Part shown: positions 41,511 through 52,000 of the stretch, piece after piece
Layout of the letters: the number at the start of each line of letters is the position of its first letter
Position numbering within the stretch: the first letter of the stretch is position 1
Assembly (NCBI RefSeq): GCF_039962255.1
Contig: NZ_JAMPKY010000010.1
Location: forward strand, 62,001 to 126,000
Origin: Leptolyngbya subtilissima AS-A7
GTDB lineage: Bacteria > Cyanobacteriota > Cyanobacteriia > Phormidesmidales > Phormidesmidaceae
DNA: 64,000 nucleotides
Direction: 5' to 3'
Translations under genes and position numbers: made by a program
Notes under the pieces: model-generated
Databases searched by the model: none
What the model was told of the DNA's origin: nothing
The model's input: the letters and a program-made list of their open reading frames with translations, nothing else

Positions 41511-44500
41511 ATGCAGACCAGGTTCCGCCACCTAATATCTAGTTTCCGTGCTCGCCTGGTGCTGCTGGTTCTCCTGGCCGTAGTTCCAGCCTTGGGGCTG
41601 ATTCTCTACACGGCAGCGGTGCAGCGGCGCACGGCCGCCGTCGAGGCCCAGGAAAATTTGCTGCGGCTAACTAAATTTGCGGCTGCCCACCAGCGGCAGA
41701 CGAGTGAAGGGGCTCGACAACTGCTGATCGCGCTTTCCCAAATGCCCGACCTGCGCGAGGGCGACGCGGAGGCCTGCAATCAGCTCTTGGCTAATCTGCT
41801 CCGGCAATATCGGGCCTACGCGGGCCTTGCCGTCGCCAATCGGCAGGGCTATACGATCTGTAGCACACCGGCTGAGTCGCCGCTGTACGTGGGCGATCGC
41901 CAGTACTTTCAGCTCGCCCGCGACACCCGTGACTTTGCCATTGGCAACTACCAGGTTGGGCGCATTACAAAACAGGCCGACCTCAGTTTTGGCTATCCCG
42001 TTCTCGATGACGCTGGACAGGTGCAGGCCGTAGTTATCGCCGCGCTCGATCTGGCCTGGCTCAACCAGCTGGCTACCGCCGTGGACCTGCCCAAGGAGGC
42101 GGTCATGACCGTCACCGATCGCAACGGCACTGTTCTGGTGCGCTACCCAGTTTCCCCCAGTTGGGTAGGCGTATCGTTACCAGATTCGCCCATGACCCAG
42201 ATCATGCTGGCTCAGCAAGAGGGTACAGCGGTGGCCCGGGGGCTCGATGGCGTCGAGCGGTTATATGGGTTTACCACCCTAGGCGATAGCCCCGCCGATC
42301 AGGCGGTACACATTCGCATTGGGGTGCCCAAAAGCCTGGTCGTGGCCGAAAGCAACCGGCTGCTGCTGCAAAACCTGCTGGCGCTAGCCGGGGTGACGGC
42401 GCTAGCCCTGGCGGCCGCTTGGATTGGGGGCGACGTTTTTCTGACGCGCAAGGTCAAGTCTCTAGTGAAGACCGCCCACCAGCTGCGGGGGGGCAACCTG
42501 GGAACTCGCACCGAGCTGTCTGACCAGTTTGGGGAGCTGGGTCAGCTGGCGCAGGCGTTTGACGAGATGGCCGCGGCCCTTGAGGCGCGCGAGCAGGCGA
42601 TCGCGGCGCTTAACCAAGACCTGCAAACCCTCTTTGAGGTGATTCCCGTTGGGGTCTTGATCGCCCAAGACGCCGAGTTTAGGCAAGTCAAGTCGAACCC
42701 GGCCTTTGCCCAAATTTTGGGGCTTGACCCCCAGGAGAATGTGTCTTACCCCCCCGTTGAGACCTCGCCACCGGCCTACAAAATCTTGAGAGAAGGCCGA
42801 GAACTCGCCCCCGACGAATTTCCCCTGCGCTATGCCGCGATTCACAACACCGAGATCAAAGGAACTGAAATCGATGTAGTGCGAAACGATGGCAGCCAGT
42901 TTAATCTGTTTGGCTACGCCAAACCGCTGCTCGATCACCAGGGTCAGGTGCGAGGGTCGGTGGCAGCCTTTTTAGATATCAGCGATCGCAAACAGGCCGA
43001 GCTTGAACGAGAACAACTCCTGCATCGCCTAGAGACCAGCCTGGGCCAGCTCGAGGCCGTGATCAACAGCATGACCGAGGGCCTGGTCATCGCCGACCCT
43101 GAGGGCCACATCGTGACGTTTAACTCCGTGGCGCTGGCCCTGCATGGCTATGACAGCATTGACCAGGTGCAGCAGTCCGTACCCGACTTTGCCGACCTAT
43201 TTGAGGCCGAAGATTTGCAGGGCCGCCCCATTTCCCTAGGGCAGTGGCCGATGGTGATGGCCTTGCGGGGCGAAACCTTTAGCGATTACGGCATTCAGGT
43301 GCGTCGCCGCGACACCGGCAAAACCTGGATTGGCAGCTACAGCGGCACCCCGGTGCAGGATAAGCAGGGCCGGATCATTTTGGCCATTGTCACCGTCCGC
43401 GACATCACGGCCAAGCGCCAGGCTCAGTTGGAGCTGACTCGCAGCCTGGCCGCTGAGCGGGCCGCTCGGGCCGAGGCGGAGGCGGCCAACCGCATTAAAG
43501 ATGAGTTTTTAGCCGTGCTCTCCCACGAGCTGCGCACTCCCCTTAACCCAATTTTGGGCTGGTCTAAACTGCTGCGATCGCGCCAGTACGATGCCGCCAC
43601 GACCGATCGGGCCCTAGAGACCATCGAGCGCAATGCCCAGCTGCAAACCCAGCTGATTGGCGACCTGCTCGATGTCTCGCGGATTCTTCAGGGCAAACTG
43701 CAGCTGGATTACCGGGCGGTTGATTTGAGAACCACGATTCAGGCTGCCATCGAAACGGTGCAGCTAGCAGCCAACACCAAGGCCGTGGAGATTCAAACGG
43801 TTTTTGACGCCGCCGTGGGCCGGGTGTCTGGCGATGCGAACCGGTTGCAGCAGGTGGTTTGGAATCTGCTCTCCAACGCGGTTAAATTTTCGCCCTCCGG
43901 CGGTCGGGTTGAAGTGACTCTGGAGCGGGTGATGGACAACAGCCCCTGGCCTTGGAGCGCCCTCCCATCGCCCGGCAGTTCCCCAACGCCGCCGGCTCAG
44001 GCGGCTCAAATTCAAGTCACCGACAGCGGCCAGGGGATCGCTGCGGAGTTTTTGCCCCACGTGTTTGAAACCTTTAGGCAGGCTGACGGCGCCACCACCC
44101 GGCAGTTTGGGGGGCTGGGTCTGGGGCTCGCGATCGCCCGCCACATTGTAGAAATGCACGGGGGTACCATCGCTGCCACCAGCCCCGGCCTTGGGCTGGG
44201 CGCCACCTTTGTCGTCAGGTTGCCGCTGCTAGAAACCTGGCTCGAGGCTGAGGTCGGCCTGCCCGCTGCCCCAGAGGGTGCCGACCCTACCCCGCTCAAG
44301 GGGCTCAAAGTGCTGCTGGTCGACGATGAAATGGATACCCGCGACGTATTTTCGTTTTTGCTTGAACAGGCCGGAGCCGAGGTGGTAGCGGTGGCCTCGG
44401 CGGCAGCGGCCCTGACCGCGTTAACTCAGCTCAAGCCCGACCTGTTGCTGAGCGACATTGGCATGCCCAACACCGACGGCTACCAGCTGATGCGGCAGAT

Positions 44501-44687
44501 CAGAACCCTGCCGCCCGAGCAGGGGGGCACCATTGCGGCGATCGCCCTGACCGCCTACGCCGGCGAACTCGACCAGCAGCAGGCCCTAGCTGCCGGGTTT
44601 CAGCTGCACCTGGCCAAACCGGTGGAGCCCAAGGATTTGATGAAGGCGATCGCCACTCTGGGCATCGGCCATGCCTCCCCTGCCTAG
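41511..44687 (+). CDS. Membrane hybrid sensor histidine kinase (dCache-HAMP-PAS-PAS-HK-REC)
   Basis: A 1058-residue protein from ATG 41511 (MQTRFRHLISSFRARLVLLV); an in-frame region upstream overlaps the opposite gene and is not protein-like. Order: TM1 (about 13-36), extracytoplasmic dCache sensor (about 40-280), TM2 (about 285-310), HAMP, two PAS domains (about 375-500 and 505-640), HisKA with VLSHELRTPLNPILGW near 672, HATPase with GLGLGLAIARHIVEMHG near 869, and a receiver domain with VLLVDDE near 933 and the phospho-acceptor Asp in LLLSDIGMP near 980. It likely senses a small molecule outside the cell. It is followed at 65 bp by a second hybrid kinase. Confidence 0.93.
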   Translation: MQTRFRHLISSFRARLVLLVLLAVVPALGLILYTAAVQRRTAAVEAQENLLRLTKFAAAHQRQTSEGARQLLIALSQMPDLREGDAEACNQLLANLLRQYRAYAGLAVANRQGYTICSTPAESPLYVGDRQYFQLARDTRDFAIGNYQVGRITKQADLSFGYPVLDDAGQVQAVVIAALDLAWLNQLATAVDLPKEAVMTVTDRNGTVLVRYPVSPSWVGVSLPDSPMTQIMLAQQEGTAVARGLDGVERLYGFTTLGDSPADQAVHIRIGVPKSLVVAESNRLLLQNLLALAGVTALALAAAWIGGDVFLTRKVKSLVKTAHQLRGGNLGTRTELSDQFGELGQLAQAFDEMAAALEAREQAIAALNQDLQTLFEVIPVGVLIAQDAEFRQVKSNPAFAQILGLDPQENVSYPPVETSPPAYKILREGRELAPDEFPLRYAAIHNTEIKGTEIDVVRNDGSQFNLFGYAKPLLDHQGQVRGSVAAFLDISDRKQAELEREQLLHRLETSLGQLEAVINSMTEGLVIADPEGHIVTFNSVALALHGYDSIDQVQQSVPDFADLFEAEDLQGRPISLGQWPMVMALRGETFSDYGIQVRRRDTGKTWIGSYSGTPVQDKQGRIILAIVTVRDITAKRQAQLELTRSLAAERAARAEAEAANRIKDEFLAVLSHELRTPLNPILGWSKLLRSRQYDAATTDRALETIERNAQLQTQLIGDLLDVSRILQGKLQLDYRAVDLRTTIQAAIETVQLAANTKAVEIQTVFDAAVGRVSGDANRLQQVVWNLLSNAVKFSPSGGRVEVTLERVMDNSPWPWSALPSPGSSPTPPAQAAQIQVTDSGQGIAAEFLPHVFETFRQADGATTRQFGGLGLGLAIARHIVEMHGGTIAATSPGLGLGATFVVRLPLLETWLEAEVGLPAAPEGADPTPLKGLKVLLVDDEMDTRDVFSFLLEQAGAEVVAVASAAAALTALTQLKPDLLLSDIGMPNTDGYQLMRQIRTLPPEQGGTIAAIALTAYAGELDQQQALAAGFQLHLAKPVEPKDLMKAIATLGIGHASPA

Positions 44688-44752
44688 GAAACTGGGTAGG
44701 ATTAAGGTTGCCTGGTCTCATCAACCGCGAGCTACTCCTGCTAAATCGATTC

Positions 44753-47700
44753 ATGGCTGAACCTCTCTCCGACCCGGCGTCAACTGCGCGACGATCAGCC
44801 CATGAGGCCGCTCGGCTGGAGGCCCTACGGCGGTACAACATCCTCGATACCCCGCCCGAAGCCACCTTTGATCGCATTACTAACCTCGCGGCCCGCCTAT
44901 TTGGCATGCCCATCGCCCTAATCTCTCTGATCGATGAGTCAAGAGGTTGGTTCAAATCGGCCCACGGGTTCGATATCCAAGAGGTGCAGCGAAACGACAC
45001 GATTTGCAGTCTGGCCCTGTTGTCAAACGAGGTGCTGGTCATCGCCGACACCCGCCAGGACGAGCGCCTGGCCTGCAATCCCTTTGTGCAGAGCGAACCT
45101 GGCCTGCGCTTTTATGCCGGTGCGCCCCTGATCACCGAGGACGGCTTCGTCTTGGGCACCCTGTGTTTGCTCGATACCCAGCCCCACGCGCCTTTAACCG
45201 ATGAGCAGCAGACCGTCTTATCTAACCTGGCGGCCCTGGTCATTGATGAACTAGAACTGCGCCTGGCCGCGCGTAAAATCGCCCAAATCGACACCGCGCT
45301 CCTAGAGGTGACCCGGGGAGTGTCGAGGTCGGTCGGCGACGCTTTTTTTGCGGCTCTGGTCCAGCATTTCACCCAAACCTTGGCCGTTGACTACACCTAC
45401 ATTGGCCTGCTCCATGGCAACAGCCAAAATACGATTCAAACGATCGCCGCCTGTGCTCGAGGGCAAATCATCGACAACTTTGAGTACCGGCTGCAAGACA
45501 CCCCGTGCCAGCAGGTGTTGGAAAGCCGCAAACTCTGCTGCTATGCCAACGGCGTGCAGGTCAAGTTTCCCCAGGCCCCGCTCCTAGCGCCCCTGGGGAT
45601 AGAGAGCTACGCCGCCATGCCTTTCTTTGACTCCAGCGGAACGGCGATCGGCCTGCTGGGCATCATGGATAGCAAGCCCCTGGTCAACCTCCAGCTCACC
45701 GAGACGCTGCTGACCATTTTTGCCCTGCGGGTGGCTACCGAGCTAGAGCGCCAGCAAACCGAAGCTGCCCGACAGCGAGCGCTGACCCAGTTGGTAGACC
45801 AGCAAACCGTTGAACTCACCCAGACCAACCAGCTGCTCCACCTCGAAATTGCCGACCGGCAGCAGGCGGAAACCGCCCTCCAAAAGGAGCAGGACGTGCT
45901 GCGGGTGCTGCTTGACAGTGTGCAGGCCGGCATCGTGGCCTGTAATGCCGAGGGCGTTTTGACCCTGTTTAATCAGGCGGCCCGCGAATTCCACGGGATG
46001 CCCGAGCAGCCCCTGCCACCGGAGCAGTGGGCCGAGAGCTATGACCTCTACCGCCCCGACGGCCAAACGCCCCTGCCCACCGCAGAAATTCCCCTGTTTC
46101 GAGCGTTGCAGGGCGAAACCGTCAGCAACGCTGAGATGGTGATTGCGCCTAAAACTGGCCCCGCCCGCACGCTGCTAGTTAATGGGCAGGCAATCGTCGA
46201 TGGCCAGGGCAAGCGGCAGGGGGCCGTGGTGGTCATGCACGACATCACCGAGCGCAAACAGGCCGAGGCCATGCGCCTGCGCCTGGTCGAAGACCGCGCC
46301 CAGCTCGTCAGGGCCCAGGCGGCCCGCCTAGAAGCGGAGACTGAGCAGCGGCGATCGACCTTTCTGGTGGAGGTGAGTGCGGCCCTAGCGGCGTCTTTAG
46401 ACTATGAACAGACGCTGCAAATTGTTGCCCAGCTAGCCGTGCCCTACTTTGCCGACTGGTGCGCAGTCGATTTGTTGAATGAGGACGGCAGCATTAGCCG
46501 TGTTGCCGTTGCTCACTGCGATCCTCAAAAGGTGCAGCTGGGCTGGGAGATGGCCGAACGCTTTCCCCGGCACCTAGACGATGGCTACGGCATCTCCCAG
46601 GTGATGAAGACCGGGCAAAGCGAAATAGTCGTCACCATCACCGACGAGCAAATGGTGGCAACTGTCACCAACCCTGAGTATCTGGAAATTCTGCGCGGTG
46701 CGGGCCTAAGGTCCTTTGTTGTCGCTCCTCTCCAGGCGCGGGGACGGGTTTTGGGCAGCATTTCCTTTGTGTTTGCCGAGTCGGAGCGGCACTACGACCC
46801 CTCCGACCTGGCCCTGGCCGAAGACCTGGGCCGTCGCGCCGCGATCGCCATCGACAACGCCCGCCTGTATCAAGCGGCCCAGCAGGCCCAGCAGGCCGCC
46901 GAAACCGCCGCCGATCGCACCGCTCGGTTACAGACGGTGACCGCGGCGCTCTCTGAGTCGCTCACGCCCGTTCAAGTGGCGGCGGTGATTGTCGAGCAGA
47001 GCGTGGCGGCCCTGGAGGCCGATGCCGCCCTCATGGCCCTGCTCAGCTCGGATGGCACCACCCTTGAAATTGTGCAGTCTACTGGCTATAGCGTTGATCC
47101 AAAGGAGATTCAGCCGCGATTTTCCATTGATGCGCCCTTGCCGCTTTCAGAGGCGGTCAAAAGTGGCCAGCCTGCCTGGTCAGAGCCAATGGCGGAACGG
47201 TTGGCCCGCTACCCCCATCTGGCCGATGCTTACAAAAAACAGCCCTTCGAGGCCTGGATCTCGCTGCCTCTCATGGTGGAAGGCAAGGCGGTGGGGGGAC
47301 TGTCGCTGTCGTTTAAGCAGTTTAAGCAGCTCAGCCAGGACGATCGCGAGTTTATGCTGACCCTGAGCCGTCAGTGCGCCCAGGCCATTTCGCGATCGCA
47401 GCTCTATGAGGCCGAGCGCCAGGCCCGCGCCGAGGCCGAACAGGCAAACCAGATCAAAGACGAGTTTTTGGCGGTGCTCTCCCATGAGCTCCGGTCGCCC
47501 CTGAACCCGATCTTGGGCTGGTCACAAATTCTGCAAAAACAGCAGCACGATCCGGCTACCCAAACCCGTGGCCTTCAAACCATTGAGCGCAACGCCAGGC
47601 TACAAACCCAGCTAATTGACGACCTGCTCGACATGTCAAAAATTTTGCAGGGCAAACTCAGCCTTGAGGCCGCGCCGATAAATCTTCAATCCGTTATTGA

Positions 47701-48646
47701 AGCCGCTCTAGAAACGGTGCGGCTAGCGGCTGAAGCCAAGGCGATCGCCATTCAGGTCAACTGTGCTCCGGTGGGATATGTCTCAGGGGATGCTGGTCGT
47801 CTCCAGCAGGTGGTGTGGAACTTGCTCTCCAACGCGGTGAAGTTTACCGACCACGGTGGCCGAGTTGCGGTGTCTTTGGAGCAGGGGGAGGCGAGTACGA
47901 GTTCTGAAGTTGCCGACCCGATGCAAATCTCAACCCCCCAGTCTCAACCGCTTCAGGGCTACGCGCAAATTACGGTCACTGACACCGGCAAGGGCCTGAC
48001 CGACGAGGTGCTGCCCTACATTTTCGATCGCTTTCGTCAGGCCGACAGCACAACGACCCGCCAGTTTGGTGGGCTAGGGTTGGGGCTGGCGATCGTGCGT
48101 CAGCTAGTTGAGCTGCACGGCGGCACTGTGCAAGCCGAGAGCGCTGGCGACGGGCAGGGCTCTACCTTTAGGGTCAAACTGCCGCTGCTGTCAGCAGCGG
48201 GTCTTGGGCCAGCGGATACCCCTCGGCCTGAGGCTCTGGGGAGTAGCGCTATGCCCCTCGCGGGTTTTCGAGTGTTGGCTGTGGACGATGAAGCCGATTC
48301 TCGCGAGATGTTGGCGTTTATTTTGGAGCAGGCCGGGGCGAGGGTGACGGCCGCAGGCTCTGCGGTAGAAGCGCTGCAAGCCCTCAACCAATCGCCCTTT
48401 GACGTAGTGATCAGCGACATTGGCATGCCCGGCATGGATGGCTATATGCTGCTACAGCACATGGCCGCTCAGTTTGCCGAGCCGGGGCGGGTCGCGGCCT
48501 ACTCCCTTCCCAAGGCGATCGCTCTGACGGCTTATGCTGGGGAAATCAATCAGCAAAAAGCCCTAGCGGTCGGATTTCAGCGCCACTTTAGTAAGCCGGT
48601 TGAGCCCGCTGAACTGGTGGCGGCGATCGCGAGCCTGATCGATTGA
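44753..48646 (+). CDS. Soluble hybrid sensor kinase (GAF-GAF-PAS-GAF-GAF-HK-REC)
   Basis: A 1297-residue cytoplasmic protein from ATG 44753 (TTG 44708 would add 15 residues). GAF1 spans about 25-165 (ITNLAARLFGMPIALISLID), GAF2 about 190-340, PAS near 385-500, GAF3 about 540-700 and GAF4 about 735-880. HisKA has VLSHELRSPLNPILGW near 908 (RSP where RTP is usual), HATPase GLGLGLAIVRQLVELHG near 1107, and a C-terminal REC with VLAVDDE near 1174 and Asp in VVISDIGMPGMDGY near 1221. No membrane segment, so it senses intracellular ligands or redox state. Probably co-expressed with the kinase just upstream. Confidence 0.93.
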   Translation: MAEPLSDPASTARRSAHEAARLEALRRYNILDTPPEATFDRITNLAARLFGMPIALISLIDESRGWFKSAHGFDIQEVQRNDTICSLALLSNEVLVIADTRQDERLACNPFVQSEPGLRFYAGAPLITEDGFVLGTLCLLDTQPHAPLTDEQQTVLSNLAALVIDELELRLAARKIAQIDTALLEVTRGVSRSVGDAFFAALVQHFTQTLAVDYTYIGLLHGNSQNTIQTIAACARGQIIDNFEYRLQDTPCQQVLESRKLCCYANGVQVKFPQAPLLAPLGIESYAAMPFFDSSGTAIGLLGIMDSKPLVNLQLTETLLTIFALRVATELERQQTEAARQRALTQLVDQQTVELTQTNQLLHLEIADRQQAETALQKEQDVLRVLLDSVQAGIVACNAEGVLTLFNQAAREFHGMPEQPLPPEQWAESYDLYRPDGQTPLPTAEIPLFRALQGETVSNAEMVIAPKTGPARTLLVNGQAIVDGQGKRQGAVVVMHDITERKQAEAMRLRLVEDRAQLVRAQAARLEAETEQRRSTFLVEVSAALAASLDYEQTLQIVAQLAVPYFADWCAVDLLNEDGSISRVAVAHCDPQKVQLGWEMAERFPRHLDDGYGISQVMKTGQSEIVVTITDEQMVATVTNPEYLEILRGAGLRSFVVAPLQARGRVLGSISFVFAESERHYDPSDLALAEDLGRRAAIAIDNARLYQAAQQAQQAAETAADRTARLQTVTAALSESLTPVQVAAVIVEQSVAALEADAALMALLSSDGTTLEIVQSTGYSVDPKEIQPRFSIDAPLPLSEAVKSGQPAWSEPMAERLARYPHLADAYKKQPFEAWISLPLMVEGKAVGGLSLSFKQFKQLSQDDREFMLTLSRQCAQAISRSQLYEAERQARAEAEQANQIKDEFLAVLSHELRSPLNPILGWSQILQKQQHDPATQTRGLQTIERNARLQTQLIDDLLDMSKILQGKLSLEAAPINLQSVIEAALETVRLAAEAKAIAIQVNCAPVGYVSGDAGRLQQVVWNLLSNAVKFTDHGGRVAVSLEQGEASTSSEVADPMQISTPQSQPLQGYAQITVTDTGKGLTDEVLPYIFDRFRQADSTTTRQFGGLGLGLAIVRQLVELHGGTVQAESAGDGQGSTFRVKLPLLSAAGLGPADTPRPEALGSSAMPLAGFRVLAVDDEADSREMLAFILEQAGARVTAAGSAVEALQALNQSPFDVVISDIGMPGMDGYMLLQHMAAQFAEPGRVAAYSLPKAIALTAYAGEINQQKALAVGFQRHFSKPVEPAELVAAIASLID

Positions 48647-49066
48647 CGAACTGTGCCTAGGAATAGGTTCAAATCATCGCATTTGGGGCTGTCTCACCCA
48701 GGTTTCACACCGACTCTAGAAACCCCGGTTTATGACCGATACCCCGTGGGGGCATTGCAGTGCAATGTTTCTACGGGGTACACAGATAGGACTTGATATC
48801 ACTTGCGATCGCGCTCTTTTATTTCTAATGACCTTCGCCGGAGGTTATCTGAAAAGACCATTTTTCGTTGTCGATGGCCTGATGACGAGCAGAGTTTCCA
48901 ACGAGTAGTCAACATTACAGGTTTTATCTAGCTGGTGTGACTCAAGAGCGATAGCCTTGGTTGTGAGCTTAGATCAGGAGGCGGGTTAAGCTCCGCCCTG
49001 CCCGGTACCGCCTCACGGTAGATAAGTCCGGGAAGACTAGGAAGAGCATTCAATTTGACTCATCCG
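48647..49066. other. 420-bp intergenic region before the large fusion kinase
   Basis: Holds the palindrome at 48740-48780 and, upstream of it, a GAAACCCCGGTT segment shared with the copy at 55145. Nothing else recognised apart from a likely promoter region for the next gene. The last 12 bp include TTG 49055 as an alternative start. Confidence 0.5.
48740..48780. repeat. Dispersed palindrome, copy 3
   Basis: TACCCCGT...ACGGGGTA with inner CATTGCA / TGCAATG around a single G; the middle GGGG/TTTCT segment pairs through G-T wobbles. Same inner core as copies 1 and 4. Confidence 0.65.
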
Positions 49067-52000
49067 ATGATTGAGCTGCCTGGATACCGACTCTTAGATC
49101 AGCTATACGTCGGGGTTAAGAGTCTAGTCTACCGTGGGCGCTGTCTGGCCGATGGCCAAATGGTAGTGATCAAGGTCTTGCGCAGCGAGCGGCCAACGCC
49201 GGATGAGCTGATGCAGTTTCGGCATCAGTTTGCGATCGCCCGCAGCCTGCATACACCCAACGTTGTGCGGCCCTACGAGCTGCTGCCCTACCGCCAGAGC
49301 TACGCGCTGATTTTAGAAGATTTCGGCGGCATTTCCCTCAAGCAGTGGATGGGGCAACGCCGGGACGAGGGCAAGGGCAAACTGGAGCTGCTGGAGTGTC
49401 TCGAAATTGCCCAGCAGCTCACCGATATCCTGAAGCATCTGAACGACCAGGGCATCATTCACAAAGACATCAAACCCAGCAATCTGCTGATCCATCCCGA
49501 AACCCGCCAGGTGAAGCTGACCGACTTTAGTCTCGCTTCGCGCCTGCCGCGCGAGGCGATTTTGGGGCAGCGCCACAGCATGTTAGAGGGCACCCTGGCC
49601 TACATTTCGCCTGAGCAGACTGGGCGCATCAATCGCGGCGTCGACTACCGCACCGACTACTACTCCCTCGGCATCACCCTCTACGAACTGCTGACCGGAC
49701 GCGTGCCCTTTACCGCCGATACTCTGATAGGCCTGGTGTATTGCCACATCGCTAAGGCACCGCCGCCGATCGCTAGCGTGAACCCGAGCGTACCGGCGGT
49801 GGTGGCGGCCATAGTTAGCCGGCTGATGGCAAAAAATCCGGAGGATCGTTATCAGAGTGCAGCGGGCCTACACCACGACCTCACACGGTGCCGCCACCAG
49901 CTAGAGCAGACGGGGCACATTGTCGCTTTTGTGCTCGGGCAGCGCGATCGCAGCCGTCGTTTTCTAATTTCTGAGAAGCTCTACGGCCGGGAGGAAGCAG
50001 TGGCGGCGGTGCTGGCCACCTTTGAGCGTGTCAGTACGGCTGAAGCGACCGGCAGCGAGCTGGTGCTGGTCGCGGGCTACTCGGGGGTGGGCAAAACGGC
50101 GGTGGTCAATGAAGTGCAGCGGCCGATCGCCCGCCAGCAGGGCTACTTCATTCAGGGCAAGTTCGATCAGTTTAAGCGCAACACCCCCTTTGCGGGCTTC
50201 TTGACCGCCCTGCAAGGGCTGATGCAGCAGTTGCTCAGCGAACCTGAGGCCCAGCTTCAGGCTTGGCGCACCGGCATTTTGGCCGCCCTAGGTGCCAACG
50301 GCCAGCTGCTGATTGACGTCATTCCTGGGCTAGAGCAAATCATCGGACCCCAGCCGCCCGTGGTAGAGCTCTCCGGCCAGTCGGCACAGCATCGCTTTAA
50401 CCAGCTATTTCAAAACTTTGTTCAGGTGTTCGCCGCGCCCCAGCATCCCCTGGTGATGTTTTTAGACGATTTGCAGTGGGCCGATCTGGCCTCGCTCCAG
50501 CTGATGAACCTGCTGCTCGGCGACCTCCAGTGCCCTCACCTGCTGCTGATTGGGGCTTACCGCGACAACGAGGTGAGCCCGGCCCACCCACTGATGCTAA
50601 CCCTAGACACCCTGCGCCAGAGCGGGACCACCATCAATACCATTACCCTGGAGCCGTTATCGGCCGCCAGCGTCAATCAGCTGGTGGCTGACACCCTGGT
50701 CTGCCCAGTGCTTTTGGCCCAGCCCCTGGCCGATTTGGTCTACCAAAAGACCGGCGGTAACCCGTTTTTTGCCACCCAATTTTTGCAGGTCCTGCACCAG
50801 GAGGGCACCATTGTTTTTGACCCGGTGCAGGGGGCCTGGCAGTGCGATCTGGGGCAGGCCCGCCGCGCGGCCATAAGCGAGGATGTGGTGGCGTTTATGG
50901 CCCAGCAGCTGCAAAAGCTGGGGCCTTCTACCCAGGAAATGCTGAAGCTGGCAGCCTGCATTGGCAACCCGTTTAATTTGGGTACGCTGGCGCTGGTGTC
51001 GGAGCTGCCCGAAACCGACGTGGCGATCGCCCTCTGGAGCGCTTTAGAACTGGGGCTAGTGCTGCCCCAAAGCGAGATCTACACCCTGCTAGAGCCAGAA
51101 GGTAGCCTAGAGCCGGCCCTGCTGCCCTTAGACAGACCAGAGCTAAGCTACCGGTTTCTGCACGATCGCATTCAGCAGGCTGCCTATTCGCTGATTCCAA
51201 CCGACCAGCGCTCCCAGACCCACCTCACCATCGGCCAGCTGCTGTGGCACAAATCGTCCCCGGCCCAGCGCGAGGAGCAGCTGTTTACCATCGTCAACCA
51301 CCTCAACGAGGGGCAGGCGCTGCTGATCGCCGCCGCCGAACGGGAACAGCTAGCTCAGCTCAATTTGCAGGCGGGCCGCAGGGCTAAAACGGCCACAGCC
51401 TACTCGGCAGCGCTGGACTATCTGCGTCAGGGCATCGCCCTACTGCCGGCTAACACCTGGGGGCAGCAGTATGACTTGACCCTGGCCCTGCACCAAGAGA
51501 TTACCGAAGTCGCCTACCTCTGCACCGACTTTGAGCAGGTGGAGTATTGGGCTGGCCTCACCGTCCGCCACGCCTATAACCTGCTCGATCAGCTGCCCGT
51601 TTATGAGATGCGGCTGCTGGCCGATCGCGCCCAGGGTAATTACCTGGCTGCGGTGCGCACCGGGCTGCAGGTGCTGCGCATCTTGGGGGTTGACTTTGCA
51701 GAACAGCCCACTCCGGCTGAGGTGCAGCAGGCCCTAGCCGATACGCGCCAGCTCTGGGCTGGGCAAGACCCCCTTAGCCTGCTGGCCCTGCCCAAGATGG
51801 CGGCAGGGCAGCGGCTGGCGGCCATGCAGATTATGACCAAGCTCACTGCTCCCACCTATCGGGCGCTACCGGCCCTGATGCCCCTGCTGATGGCCAAGCA
51901 GGTCGAGTTTTCCATCCGCTATGGCAACAGCCCGATCTCAATTTTTGCCTACGCGGGCTATGGCATGGCGCTGTGTACCATGGGCGAAATCGATCTGGGC